DNA from: Bacillota bacterium
GTDB taxonomy: Bacteria; Bacillota; Clostridia; Christensenellales; UMGS416
Assembly: GCA_023421955.1 (NCBI GenBank)
Contig: JAEZSE010000005.1
Location: 62,001-126,000 of the forward strand
DNA length: 64,000 nucleotides
Direction: 5' to 3'
Of the stretch, positions 50,501-58,916 are shown piece after piece; positions within the stretch are counted from its first letter, which is position 1; every line of letters starts with the position of its first letter. The position numbers and the translations under genes are program-made. Below the pieces are notes generated by a model, which did not search any database, was not told the origin of the DNA, and saw only the letters and a list, made by a program, of their open reading frames with translations.

Positions 50501-51108
50501 CCTCACTCCTGGACCGTGACCGCAACTGGCGCGGCCCCATCCCGGCCCCGGAGATCAGGCGGGTACCCCGGTTCCTGGAGCAGCGCAAGGCCTTCAGCGC
50601 CACCGACCTGGGCACTTTCGTGCATACAGCCCTGCAATTGCTGGATATCAACCTGGAGCAATCGGCCATCCCGCAGGCGGTGGCCGCGCTTGAGCAGCGG
50701 GGCCTGCTTCCGGAAGGCGCAGCCGAAGCCATCAACATGGACTGGATCATGCGCTTTTACCAATCAGACATCGCCCGGCGCATGCGCCATTCGTCCGATG
50801 TGCGGCAGGAGCTGCCCTTCAATCTGGCTGTGCCGGCCCATGTGGTCTTTCCCGGTGAAACCGGTGAGGAGGAGATCCTGGTGCAGGGCATCATTGACTG
50901 CTGTTTTGTTGAGGATGGCAAATGGGTGCTGCTGGATTATAAGACCAACCGTGTGGACAGCCGCAACACGGCTCAGGCCATCGCGACACACTACCGCCCG
51001 CAGATCCTGACTTACCGCACGGCGTTGGAGGAAATCACCGGCATTGAGGTTGCGGAGGCATATCTCTATTTGCTGTCGGTGGGGGAGGAAGCAAGAGTTT
51101 TATTATAA
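47575..51108 (+). CDS. addA: ATP-dependent helicase/nuclease AddA
   Basis: The 1177-residue UvrD-type helicase and nuclease subunit. Walker A: VSAAAGSGKTAVLVERI; Walker B: FVFVDEYQDISPIQ; motif III GDVKQSIYRFR; motif V/VI region VHKSKGLEFPIV and LYVAVTRARERLI. The C-terminal nuclease contains WVLLDYKTNRVD. The frame is open 69 codons further upstream inside addB, but ATG 47575 follows a GGGGGAAAG site and begins the family N-terminus KWTGEQNQVI. Confidence 0.97.
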   Translation: MKWTGEQNQVIRQRGCNLIVSAAAGSGKTAVLVERICTLVLEERADLERMLIATFTRAAAAEMRERIVQRLIKAINDNPADARRINDQLVKIDRAMIGTLHSFCGEILRQHYNTAGIEPTFKTEDDSITQGIFDEALEATLDDCFEVGNAGFIALADCWGGRAGGGLADLVRKVYHNARNQPNPMQWLAAKVECFDFADATTTPWYAVLYNKLSQNLALAAEALEEAIRIASHPQGPQSYLVRLAEELCAVRSLAVLCEQGDLEELSQALANPGLFGRLPAWKDPNGTGLGELAKEQREEAKKLLKKVRENPVVCDLVGAAERTRAMLPQMRALCQLVEAFDQRYTVEKRYANVLDFSDLEHLALAVLDDEAVREEVRESFDFVFVDEYQDISPIQDELLRRVSRPGAFFCVGDVKQSIYRFRSAEPEIFIRRLLEASRMPGATEQRIDLSRNFRSANRVVELANYLFENLMSRQLGGVDYAGGEALVLGAPQPDVVMRECANELMLIDNEGKGEEELTRLEELAQIEREATMAAGRIQALLGTDIWDGKANTFRKVRPNDIVVLLRTVSGVAAEYAEVFRRAGLPVYAEAEGGFAGELEVELLINLLRLIDNSQRDYELITSMHSPFGQFSLEDLLEMRGLFREGSFTGAVAQYRAQYDTDLSERVGAFLDQLSRWRAVAMHADVEKLIYRVCDDAGFLDYAGTLPQGERRQANIKQLAEIGRAYSGRLYDFIHEFAALAATVRPRSAGQAAGAVTIMSVHKSKGLEFPIVILTNVGKTMNMLDMTDSMLIHGELGLGPRYFNAAKRTRADTLARAALAERIRQDTLSEEMRMLYVAVTRARERLIIVGTVPNLVKRLRKWVLPLSPAGLSSRARSWVDWLGAMAVRTHSGVDAFAPYGLDAAPIPGNPKDWQITLLPGAEIRALRPAQVDRATAMERLLAAAKETAASQELSEAYAWRYPWGDVSALPGKVSATSLLDRDRNWRGPIPAPEIRRVPRFLEQRKAFSATDLGTFVHTALQLLDINLEQSAIPQAVAALEQRGLLPEGAAEAINMDWIMRFYQSDIARRMRHSSDVRQELPFNLAVPAHVVFPGETGEEEILVQGIIDCCFVEDGKWVLLDYKTNRVDSRNTAQAIATHYRPQILTYRTALEEITGIEVAEAYLYLLSVGEEARVLL

Positions 51109-51192
51109 CCAGCATCATACCAAGATTGCCTGTATCTATCCCGCCATGGATGGTATACTTTGGACGACAATAATTTCTGTGGAGTGTACTGC

Positions 51193-51966
51193 ATGAAAAT
51201 CCTTGTGTCCAACGACGACGGCATCCGCGCTCCCGGCATCGCAGCCCTTGCCGAAGCGGTTTCGGTATTCGGGGAAGTGACCGTGTGCGCGCCGGAAAAC
51301 GAGCAAAGCGCCGTGGGTCGGGCGCTTACGATGAGCAGGCCGCTGAGGTTGGAAAAGGTGATTGTGCCCGGTATGCCATTCCCCAGTTACAGTGTGGACG
51401 GCACACCCACCGACTGCGTGAAGCTTGCCATCGACCGGGTGTTTCATGAAAAGCCGGACCTTGTGGTGTCGGGCATCAACCGGGGCGCGAATCTGGGCAC
51501 CGACGTGCTCTTTTCCGGCACTGTGTCCGCCGCGATGGAGGGGGCCATGCAGGGCATCCCATCCATCGCCGTGTCATTGGGCTGGGGTGACAACTGGGAT
51601 TTTGGTCTGGCGGCCCGTTGGGCGAAGCAGGCCGTGGGCATCGCAATGAAGTTTCCGATGCCCTTCGGTACCTTGATCAATATCAACATCCCTCAAGGCG
51701 AGCCCAAGGGGATCAAGGTGGCCCGGCTGGGCGTGTTGGACTACGGTGAGAATTATTTGGAGAGGGAAGACCCCAGAGGGCGGAAGTATTACTGGCTGGC
51801 TGGAGACAAGATCCCGGCTTTACATGAGTCTGACACAGACGATTCTTGGCTGGAGAGGAATTATATCACGGTGACCCCTCTTCGGTTTGACCTGACCGAT
51901 GACTCTGTGCTGGCCGATGTGGCAACCCATGTGCAAAAGTTTGAACAAATGCTGGATTTTGTGTAA
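51193..51966 (+). CDS. surE: 5'-nucleotidase SurE
   Basis: Metal-dependent survival protein and nucleotidase; 257 residues. It opens with KILVSNDDGIRAPGI (metal Asp pair), then SVDGTPTDCV, SGINRGANLGTDVLFSGTVSAAMEG (metal Asn and Ser region). Full length. ATG 51193 follows TGTGGAG; the upstream in-frame extension is not conserved. It is 84 bases past addA. Confidence 0.96.
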   Translation: MKILVSNDDGIRAPGIAALAEAVSVFGEVTVCAPENEQSAVGRALTMSRPLRLEKVIVPGMPFPSYSVDGTPTDCVKLAIDRVFHEKPDLVVSGINRGANLGTDVLFSGTVSAAMEGAMQGIPSIAVSLGWGDNWDFGLAARWAKQAVGIAMKFPMPFGTLININIPQGEPKGIKVARLGVLDYGENYLEREDPRGRKYYWLAGDKIPALHESDTDDSWLERNYITVTPLRFDLTDDSVLADVATHVQKFEQMLDFV

Positions 51967-51969
51967 AAT
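51941..51969 (+). promoter_or_regulatory. Probable promoter of the RpiR-family gene
   Basis: TTGAAC at 51941-51946, a 17-base spacer and TAAAAT at 51964-51969, overlapping the surE 3' end. Confidence 0.55.
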
Positions 51970-51997
51970 AGAGTCAGAATAACGCTGAGGTGATCCC

Positions 51998-52861
51998 ATG
52001 CCGGATACAAAAGACCTGAGCCAACGCATTGAAGCGTCTCTGCCCGACATGAGCAAGGGCCAGAAGCGCATTGCGGACTTCATCATGAAGAACTATGACA
52101 AGGCCGCTTATATGACCGCGCTGCGCTTGGGCGACAGCGTGGGCGTGAGCGAATCCACAGTGGTGCGGTTTGCGATGGATCTGGGTTACTCCGGTTATCC
52201 GCAGCTGCAGAAGGCCCTTCAGGACATGGTGCGCAATCGCCTGACCACGCTGCAGCGCATGGAGATGACCAGTGATATGAGTCGCTCCATGGTGCTGCGC
52301 ACCGTGCTTCGGGCAGACATGAGCAACCTCAGGCAAACCATCGAGAGCATCGATGCCGAGGAATTCGACCAGGTGGTGGATCTGGTTTATAATTCTCACC
52401 GTGTTTATGTGCTGGGAGCTCGAAGCTCGGCTCCGCTGGCGCAATTCATGGGTTACTACTTGAATTTCCTGCTGGACAACGTGCAGATCGTCACCTCCGG
52501 TATCAACGACATCATGGAGCAGTTGGTTCACATCGAGAGTGATGATGTCTTGATCGGCATCAGCTTCCCCCGTTATTCTAAGCGCACGATTGAAGGAGTG
52601 CGTTTTGCCAAGGAGAAGGGTGCCAAAATCATCGCCATCACCGATTCCGGCGCGTCACCGCTAAACGAATATGCCAACCATGTGCTGGTGGCCCACAGCA
52701 ACATCGCTTCCTTCGTGGATTCCCTTGTGGCGCCGTTCTCCATCGCCAACGCCTTCATCGTGGCCATTGGCCTGCAGAAGCGCCAGGAGGCTTCGGAGAA
52801 CTTCATGGAGCTGGAGCGCATCTGGGATCAATACAGCGTATACATTGAAAAGGGCAGGTAA
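51998..52861 (+). CDS. MurR/RpiR-family transcriptional regulator
   Basis: A 287-residue regulator. Residues 1-80 form the RpiR helix-turn-helix domain (MSKGQKRIADFI, VSESTVVRFAMDLGYSGYPQLQKAL). Residues 125-260 are a SIS sugar-phosphate-binding domain (VYVLGARSSAPLAQFMGYYL, ISFPRYSKRTIEGVRFAKEKGAKIIAITDS). Ligand and targets are unknown: no sugar phosphate genes adjoin. GAGGTGA precedes ATG 51998. Confidence 0.92.
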   Translation: MPDTKDLSQRIEASLPDMSKGQKRIADFIMKNYDKAAYMTALRLGDSVGVSESTVVRFAMDLGYSGYPQLQKALQDMVRNRLTTLQRMEMTSDMSRSMVLRTVLRADMSNLRQTIESIDAEEFDQVVDLVYNSHRVYVLGARSSAPLAQFMGYYLNFLLDNVQIVTSGINDIMEQLVHIESDDVLIGISFPRYSKRTIEGVRFAKEKGAKIIAITDSGASPLNEYANHVLVAHSNIASFVDSLVAPFSIANAFIVAIGLQKRQEASENFMELERIWDQYSVYIEKGR

Positions 52862-52871
52862 TCCTGTCAAC

Positions 52872-54107
52872 ATGAATGTATTGGATCAAGATGTTGTCGT
52901 AGTTGGCGGTGGGCCAGCCGGCATGATGGCCGCCATTGAGGCAGCCCGACGCGGCCTTGCGGTCACACTGCTGGAGCGTAACGAAAAACTCGGGAAGAAA
53001 CTATATATCACCGGCAAAGGCCGGTGCAATCTCACCAATGCCTCTGACCGGGAGCAGCTCATTGCCAACACGGTGCGCAACGGAAAGTTTCTGTTCAGCG
53101 CGTTCTCGGCGCTGGGTAGCAGGGACTTGATGGAGGCTGTGGAGCGGCTGGGCGTGCCGCTGGTGGAGGAGCGGGGCAGGAGGGTCTTCCCGGCATCCTA
53201 CAAGGCCAGTGACATCACCCGGGCGCTTCAGAATGAATTGCACCGCTTGGGCGTGCGCGTGATCCTGAATGCCCGTGTGAGCAGCATTGTGAGTGAGAAT
53301 GGCGCAGTGTCGGCTGTCAAGCTTGAGGACGGCAGAGAGTTTCCGTGCCGCGCGGTCATACTGGCCACAGGCGGCGCATCCTATCCAATGACCGGCTCCA
53401 CCGGCGACGGCTACCGCTTAGCGGCGGAACAGGGGCATATGGTGAACGCACCACTGCCAGCACTGGTGCCGATCGAGACAACGGAGAAATGGGCTGCGGA
53501 ATTACAAGGCCTTGCGCTGAAAAACGTGTGCCTGACTGCCTGGCAGGGTAAGAAGAAAGTGTTTTCCGAGGTGGGTGAGATGCTCTTCACCCATTTCGGC
53601 GTGAGCGGCCCGCTGGTATTGACTGCCAGCAGCCTGATCAAGGCCGATGCCCTGGCGGACACGAGGCTCTCTCTGGACATGAAGCCGGGCCTGGAGTCGG
53701 AACAACTGGATGCCCGTATCCTCAGGGATTTCCAGGCAAACCCAAACCGGGCGCTCAAGAATTCCCTTCACGAGTTGCTGCCAAGCAGGTTTTGCCCAAT
53801 TGCGTTGGAATTGGCGAGCCTCGATGGCGAGCTTGCCTGCAATCAGGTCACCAGGGAGCAGAGGGGCAGGCTGGCGGCGGCTCTCAAGGATGTGCGGCTA
53901 ACACCCAAAACCCTGCGGCCGCTTGCAGAAGCAGTGATCACCCGCGGTGGCGTATCCTGCAAGGAGGTTTCACCCAACACAATGGAATCAAAGCTCGTGG
54001 TGGGCCTTTTCATTTGCGGTGAACTGCTGGATGTGGATGCGCTGACCGGTGGCTTCAACTTGCAAATTGCGTTCTCCACCGGCTATTTGGCGGGCCGAAG
54101 TTGTTGA
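52872..54107 (+). CDS. HI0933-family FAD-dependent oxidoreductase
   Basis: A 411-residue flavoprotein. FAD-binding motif VVVGGGPAGMMAAIEAARRG near the N-terminus, the family-specific KLYITGKGRCNLTNA, VILATGGASYPMTGSTGDGYRLA, and the C-terminal GLFICGELLDVDALTGGFNLQIAFSTG that closes the FAD site. Homologues are sometimes called aminoacetone oxidases or BaiN; the reaction is uncertain. The frame is open inside the preceding gene, but the conserved N-terminus starts at ATG 52872, ten bases after the rpiR stop. Confidence 0.92.
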   Translation: MNVLDQDVVVVGGGPAGMMAAIEAARRGLAVTLLERNEKLGKKLYITGKGRCNLTNASDREQLIANTVRNGKFLFSAFSALGSRDLMEAVERLGVPLVEERGRRVFPASYKASDITRALQNELHRLGVRVILNARVSSIVSENGAVSAVKLEDGREFPCRAVILATGGASYPMTGSTGDGYRLAAEQGHMVNAPLPALVPIETTEKWAAELQGLALKNVCLTAWQGKKKVFSEVGEMLFTHFGVSGPLVLTASSLIKADALADTRLSLDMKPGLESEQLDARILRDFQANPNRALKNSLHELLPSRFCPIALELASLDGELACNQVTREQRGRLAAALKDVRLTPKTLRPLAEAVITRGGVSCKEVSPNTMESKLVVGLFICGELLDVDALTGGFNLQIAFSTGYLAGRSC

Positions 54108-54132
54108 CTGCACCCAGTATTTGGGTTATGAT
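54104..54132 (+). promoter_or_regulatory. Sigma-A promoter of the LiaF-like gene
   Basis: TTGACT at 54104-54109, a 17-base spacer and TATGAT at 54127-54132, overlapping the stop of the flavoprotein gene. Confidence 0.7.
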
Positions 54133-54169
54133 GAGATATCTTCACGTTTTGTAATGAAGGAGAGGCATC

Positions 54170-54682
54170 ATGGCGCTTTTTAGCATGCTGTTCTTTGGCG
54201 TTTTTTTATTGGCGTCCGGCGTGCTCATCCTTGCCACACTGCTGTTCAAGCTGCATGTCAATGTGGGGCGCATGCTGTTCGGACTCTTTGTTCTGCTGGT
54301 AGGCGTTTCTCTTTTCACAAGCAACCTGGGCTTGGATCGGTACCAGATCAAAGAGAACAACACAGTCGCGTTTTCCAGTTGGGAGTCTGTGAGTGTAACG
54401 GGCAGCGGGGAGTATTTTGTACTCTTCGGATCGGCCAATTATGACCTAACTGATTTGATGCCGGGTTCTGATGTCACCATCCACAGCCTGTTCGGCTCCT
54501 GCTCGGTCAAACTCCCGGCTGCAAAGACGAGGGTAAAGGCATCAAGTGCTTTTGGGTCTGTGAACATGCCGGATCAATCCTTCTCGTTTGACACTAAGGA
54601 AGAGGAGTATGGATCGGGTGATGGGAACATCATAACAGTGGATGTGTCGACGGCATTTGGCAGCGCCTCGATTACAAAATAA
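54170..54682 (+). CDS. LiaF-like membrane protein
   Basis: A 170-residue protein with two N-terminal membrane helices (about residues 4-25 and 32-51) and a C-terminal beta-helix-like domain of repeated short strands: FVLFGSANYDLTDL, IHSLFGSCSVKLP, ASSAFGSVNMP, VSTAFGSASITK. The FGS repeat is the signature of the LiaF/YvqF C-terminal (toast-rack-like) fold, linked to cell-envelope stress sensing. No liaRS two-component genes are adjacent. AAGGAGAGGC precedes ATG 54170. Confidence 0.78.
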   Translation: MALFSMLFFGVFLLASGVLILATLLFKLHVNVGRMLFGLFVLLVGVSLFTSNLGLDRYQIKENNTVAFSSWESVSVTGSGEYFVLFGSANYDLTDLMPGSDVTIHSLFGSCSVKLPAAKTRVKASSAFGSVNMPDQSFSFDTKEEEYGSGDGNIITVDVSTAFGSASITK

Positions 54683-54720
54683 GGCGAGTTCCATAAAGAA
54701 TCTATTTCAGGAGGCTTATC

Positions 54721-54924
54721 ATGCAACAGGTAACAAAGGATATGCAGATTTCTGACGTACTCAGAATGGATATGTCCACAGCGAACATTTTCCTTGGCTT
54801 TGGCATGCATTGCATCGGGTGCCCGATGGCATCTGCTGAGAGCATCGAAGCCGCTTGTGCCACCCATGGTATCGATCCGGACGAGGTTGTTAAAAAGCTC
54901 AACGAGCATCTGTCCAAGAAGTAG
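54721..54924 (+). CDS. DUF1858 redox-disulfide domain protein
   Basis: A 67-residue protein consisting only of a DUF1858 domain: VTKDMQISDVLRMDM, then the redox motif GMHCIGCPMASAESIEAAC and the C-terminal helix PDEVVKKLNEHL. The family is named for its link to hybrid-cluster proteins and has a C-x-x-C pair, probably cycling disulfides. No hybrid-cluster gene is in the window. AGGAGG precedes ATG 54721. Confidence 0.9.
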   Translation: MQQVTKDMQISDVLRMDMSTANIFLGFGMHCIGCPMASAESIEAACATHGIDPDEVVKKLNEHLSKK

Positions 54925-54927
54925 GGC

Positions 54928-55032
54928 TGTGGATAACATCGGTCAGGAAACTGCCGTAAATCCGTGATTAATTCGGAATCGTGCCTAATTTCCCGTTCCA
55001 GCTGTGGAATTGTGGATAAATTCTGTGGATAC
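54928..55032. other. Cluster of DnaA-box-like motifs
   Basis: TGTGGATAA occurs at 54928-54936 and at 55011-55019, TGTGGATAC at 55024-55032 and TGTGGAATT at 55003-55011, all in one orientation within 105 bases of non-coding DNA. The first two are exact complements of the DnaA box TTATCCACA. There is no dnaA, dnaN or parAB gene here, so this is not an obvious replication origin. Confidence 0.5.
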
Positions 55033-55083
55033 AACAGGCTGCCCCCGCGAACGGCCAATCAAGCGGGGGCAGCCTGTTTTGTC
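55033..55083 (+). terminator. Strong intrinsic terminator
   Basis: A perfect 16-bp GC-rich stem (55033-55048 and 55063-55078), a 14-base loop and TTTTG tail. It could also act for the minus-strand ABC operon, which ends at 55183. Confidence 0.82.
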
Positions 55084-55182
55084 TTTTCAATATTCTTCGC
55101 AATTGGGTTTCATAGGGTGTTTGCCAATCCACAGGCAGCGAAACACGGTCCACTTAGCAGTTCGCTTTTGGAGTATAATTTG

Positions 55183-56988
55183 TTATACTGCTTGCATGAA
55201 GCGGTATTGAGCCTCACACAGCTCACGGTAGGCACCCTTCTTTTCCATCAGCTCGTCGTGGTTGCCCGCCTCGATGATCTTCCCTTGATCCACCACCATG
55301 ATGCAGTCAGCCTTGCGAATGGTGGAAAGACGGTGCGCGATCACAAAACTGGTGCGGCCCTTCAGCACTCTTTCCAGTGCTTTCTGGATGAGAATTTCGG
55401 TGTGTGTGTCGATGGAAGCGGTCGCCTCATCCAGGATCAGGATCCTGGGATTGGCCAGCAATGCCCGTGCAAAGCTGATCAACTGCTTCTGGCCGGTGGA
55501 AAGGCGGCTGCCGCGTTCCCGCACCTCAGTTTGGTACCCATTCTCCATTTGCATGATGAACTCATGGGCATGCACGGCTTTGGCAGCCTCCATCACTTCC
55601 TCGTCTGTGGCGTCCAGCCGCCCATACCGGATGTTGTCCATCAGTGTTCCGGAAAAGATAAACGAATCCTGCAGCATGATACCCATTTGCTTGCGCAACG
55701 ATCGAAGGCTCACATCACGGATGTCGTAGCCGTCAATTAGCAGACGACCCTGATTTACATCATAAAATCGGCTGATCAGGCTGACCACCGTTGATTTTCC
55801 CGCGCCGGTGGGGCCCACCAGTGCCACGGTGCGGCCAGGCTCCACGGTGAAGCTCACATCGTCCAGCACCACCTGTCCGGCTTCATAATCATAACCAAAC
55901 GTCACATGATCAAACTCAACCCGGCCCATGATTTCAGGAATTATCTGGCAACCTTCCTTGTCTTTGATGATAGCCGGAGTGTCCATGATCTCAAAGATAC
56001 GTTCCAGCGAAGCCATAGCGGACAGGATTTCATAATAGATGTTGGAGATCTGGTTCAGCGGCTCCCAGAACCGACCCAGATACCACACCATTGAGAATAG
56101 CGTGCCCATCGAAATCGGATCCACCGGAGCGTTCATCCAGTGCACACCGAACCAGTAGACCAGGCAGGTGCCTGTAGAAGCTACCAACTCAAAACCCGGC
56201 CAGAATATGGACCCTACAAAGATTGCCTTCATCCAGGTGCGGCGGATCTCCCCGTTGGCCTGCCGGAAGATGCGGCTGTTCTCCTCCTCGCGGGTGAATG
56301 CCTGCGTCACCCGCATGCCGGCGAGGCTTTCATGCAGATAGGCGTTCAAGGAGCTGGACTTCCAGCGCACCTCGCGCCAGGCCTTGCGGATCTTCGGCTT
56401 CAACACAAACACGATGATGATCAGCAGCGGTAGCACCGAAAAGGCGATCAGCGCCAGCTTCCAGTTTAGTGCCAGCATCAGGCCCGCGATCACCAGAATG
56501 GAGAGCGCGTTGGTGAGCATGTTGACGATGCCCTGAGAAAACAACGAAAGCAGCGAATCAATGTCGTTGATCACGCGGATCATGATTTTGCCGGCCGGCC
56601 GCGAGTCAAAGAAATCAAACCCCAGGGTCTGAATATGCCGAAACAGATCCTCACGCATTGTAGCAAGCGCCTTGCGGCCGGTCACGTTCATCATGCGCAC
56701 CTTGGCCCGCAGCATGATCGCCCCCAGGCCGGCGGAGCCTGCTAACCCCGCCACGATCCAGGGCAATAATGAGACATCACCACCGGTCACGCACCGATCC
56801 AGTGCAAGGCCGATGAGCCAGGGGCCTGTGAGGCCGCAAAGCATATTGATGACCATCGCTACAATGGAGATGGCCACCTTACCTTTATACGGCTTGAGGT
56901 ATGCCAGGGCACGCATGAAATAGCGCGTGTTGAAGCCACTGATGACTTTCTCGTCATCCAGTAGCAGCGCTCGCCTTGTCCTTGCCAT
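55183..56988 (-). CDS. ABC exporter half-transporter (canonical Walker B subunit)
   Basis: A 601-residue fused permease/ATPase: six membrane helices (about 30-320) then the ATPase domain. Walker A GPTGAGKST, signature LSTGQKQLISFARALL (the second Gly of LSGGQ lost), Walker B ILILDEATASID with catalytic Glu, switch His in IAHRLSTI. With the partner at 56988 it should form a heterodimeric type IV exporter (LmrA/BmrCD-like) for lipids or drugs. Its start ATG 56988 overlaps the stop of that partner, so translation is probably coupled. Substrate unknown. Confidence 0.92.
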   Translation of the reverse strand: MARTRRALLLDDEKVISGFNTRYFMRALAYLKPYKGKVAISIVAMVINMLCGLTGPWLIGLALDRCVTGGDVSLLPWIVAGLAGSAGLGAIMLRAKVRMMNVTGRKALATMREDLFRHIQTLGFDFFDSRPAGKIMIRVINDIDSLLSLFSQGIVNMLTNALSILVIAGLMLALNWKLALIAFSVLPLLIIIVFVLKPKIRKAWREVRWKSSSLNAYLHESLAGMRVTQAFTREEENSRIFRQANGEIRRTWMKAIFVGSIFWPGFELVASTGTCLVYWFGVHWMNAPVDPISMGTLFSMVWYLGRFWEPLNQISNIYYEILSAMASLERIFEIMDTPAIIKDKEGCQIIPEIMGRVEFDHVTFGYDYEAGQVVLDDVSFTVEPGRTVALVGPTGAGKSTVVSLISRFYDVNQGRLLIDGYDIRDVSLRSLRKQMGIMLQDSFIFSGTLMDNIRYGRLDATDEEVMEAAKAVHAHEFIMQMENGYQTEVRERGSRLSTGQKQLISFARALLANPRILILDEATASIDTHTEILIQKALERVLKGRTSFVIAHRLSTIRKADCIMVVDQGKIIEAGNHDELMEKKGAYRELCEAQYRFMQAV

Positions 56989-58742
56989 CAGCACACCACC
57001 AGCCTTTCATTGTTCACATTGGTGTAGTCATTGTATTGATCCATGAATATGCCATAATACAAGCCATGCTTCTTCAGAAGCTCTCCGTGAGTGCCGCGCT
57101 CGGCGATGGAGCCATTGTCAAGCACGATGATCTCGTCAGCATCCTTTACGGCAGAGATGCGGTGTGACACGATGAATGTTGTCCGGTTCTCCGCTTCTGC
57201 CTTTAAAGCCTGTTGTATTGCATACTCCGTCTCCATATCCACCGCGGAGGTTGCATCGTCAAAGATCAGGATCGCAGGGTTATAGCACAAAGCTCTGGCG
57301 ATGGCGGCCCGTTGCTTTTGCCCGCCGGAGAGCCCCATGCCCCGTTCGCCCACAATCGTGTCATAGCCATCATCCAGCTTGGAGATGTATTCCGACGCGC
57401 ATGCGGCGCATGCGGCCTGATCCAGCTCCTCCGGTGTGGCATCGGGATTGCCGAAGGCAATGTTGTTTTCCAGTGTCTCGCTGAAAAGGAAGGTTTCTTG
57501 CATCACAAAGCCAATTCGGCGGCGAAGCGCCTGCAGCTTGTAGTCACGCACATCAATGCCGTCCACCGTCACCGAGCCGGAGCTTACGTCATAATACCGC
57601 CCAATCAAATTGATGATGGAGGTTTTCCCAGCGCCCGTCGCACCCATGATTGCCAGCGTCTGGCCGGGCTTCACCTCAAAGTTGATGTTGTTCAGTATCT
57701 TCTCGTCCTCATATTTGAGCGTCACGTTTTCAAACTTCACATGGCCTTTGAACTCCTCGGGGAACCGGGCTTCCGGCTTTTCCTTGATTTCGGAGCCGAA
57801 GTCACTGTAGTAAAACAGCCGGTCGCCGGAGGAGATTGCTTGAGTTACCATGTTGATTGTGTTTGCCATGTTCCGGAGCGGCATCATGATCATCCAGATA
57901 TACCCGATGGCAGCCACAAGGTCGCCGGGACTGATTGCTCCGCCTATGGCGAGATAACCACCAGCCAAAACCAGCAGTGCCGAGGGGAGCGCACCGACGA
58001 AATCCAGCATTGCGTGGAAGTCGGCGTTGGTGCGGGTGATATCAATACCAATTTCCAGGTGCTTGTTGTTCAATACATTGAAGGAGTCGATCTCAAAATC
58101 TTCACGGGCATATGCCTTCACCACGCGGACACCTGATATATTCTCCTGCGTGCGAGTGTTCAACAATGCGTTTTGCTCCCGGATGCTGGTCTGCTGGGGG
58201 CGGGCCACCTTGTCATACTTTTTGGTGAGCAAAGCCACAAAGGGCGTTACAGACAGGATGATCAGCGCCAGCCGCCAGTCCAGCACAAACACCGCGATGA
58301 TCGAGCCGGTGAACATCACCGAATGCTCCAGCATCACCGGCAGGCCACCTGCCAGCAATGCTCTTACAGCCTCCATATCACCGGTCATGCGGCTCATGAT
58401 TTCGCCGATTCTGTGGTTGTCATAAAACCGCCAGGGCAAGCTGTGCAGGTGGTCATACAGGCTTTGGCGGAAATCAAAAATAACGTTTTGTGAGATTCTC
58501 TCATGTGTGAGGCCGCGGATAAAAATCATGATTGCCCGTAAAAATGCCAGGCCAATCATGAGCAACAGCACAGTGATCAGGTGCTGCAATTGGCCGCCTT
58601 CAATTACGTCATCCACAAGGAATTTCGAAACCATGGGCATTGCCACAGCGGTGCCGACGAATCCTAATGTCATTGACATGCCAAGGATGAATTTCCCGCG
58701 ATAAGGTTTGATCAGGCTGATGATGCGTTTAAAACTGTTCAA
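56988..58742 (-). CDS. ABC exporter half-transporter (degenerate Walker B subunit)
   Basis: About 584 residues: six membrane helices and an ATPase domain with Walker A GATGAGKTS, signature LSGGQKQRAAIARAL and Walker B AILIFDDATSAVD, where Asp replaces the catalytic Glu. This Asp together with the partner's altered signature would make one degenerate ATP site, while the other site remains canonical. TTG 58742 is proposed as start: GGGAG lies upstream and the family-like sequence NSFKRIISLIKPY begins there. An ATG at 58802 is an alternative that would add 20 residues. Confidence 0.88.
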   Translation of the reverse strand: MNSFKRIISLIKPYRGKFILGMSMTLGFVGTAVAMPMVSKFLVDDVIEGGQLQHLITVLLLMIGLAFLRAIMIFIRGLTHERISQNVIFDFRQSLYDHLHSLPWRFYDNHRIGEIMSRMTGDMEAVRALLAGGLPVMLEHSVMFTGSIIAVFVLDWRLALIILSVTPFVALLTKKYDKVARPQQTSIREQNALLNTRTQENISGVRVVKAYAREDFEIDSFNVLNNKHLEIGIDITRTNADFHAMLDFVGALPSALLVLAGGYLAIGGAISPGDLVAAIGYIWMIMMPLRNMANTINMVTQAISSGDRLFYYSDFGSEIKEKPEARFPEEFKGHVKFENVTLKYEDEKILNNINFEVKPGQTLAIMGATGAGKTSIINLIGRYYDVSSGSVTVDGIDVRDYKLQALRRRIGFVMQETFLFSETLENNIAFGNPDATPEELDQAACAACASEYISKLDDGYDTIVGERGMGLSGGQKQRAAIARALCYNPAILIFDDATSAVDMETEYAIQQALKAEAENRTTFIVSHRISAVKDADEIIVLDNGSIAERGTHGELLKKHGLYYGIFMDQYNDYTNVNNERLVVC

Positions 58743-58836
58743 GTGGCATTCTCCCACAGTGAGCCGAGATCTCCGGCTTCTTCGCAATTGTGTTGTCTGC
58801 ATCTTAAGGCAACGCACAAAAAGTTGCACGGTGTTT

Positions 58837-58865
58837 ATTCTAACCATTCCTGGAGCATTGTGCAA
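58837..58865 (-). promoter_or_regulatory. Probable promoter of the ABC exporter operon
   Basis: On the minus strand TTGCAC (58860-58865), a 17-base spacer and TAGAAT (58837-58842), directed toward the ABC genes. It lies in the divergent gap with the MFS gene. Confidence 0.55.
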
Positions 58866-58916
58866 TGAACAGTGGCACAATAATTCATTAGACTACTAAT
58901 TTTGTGGAGAATACCA

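Noticed and set aside
54925..55182. Replication origin
   Set aside because: DnaA-box-like motifs are present, but dnaA, dnaN, rnpA, parAB and a clear AT-rich unwinding region are absent.
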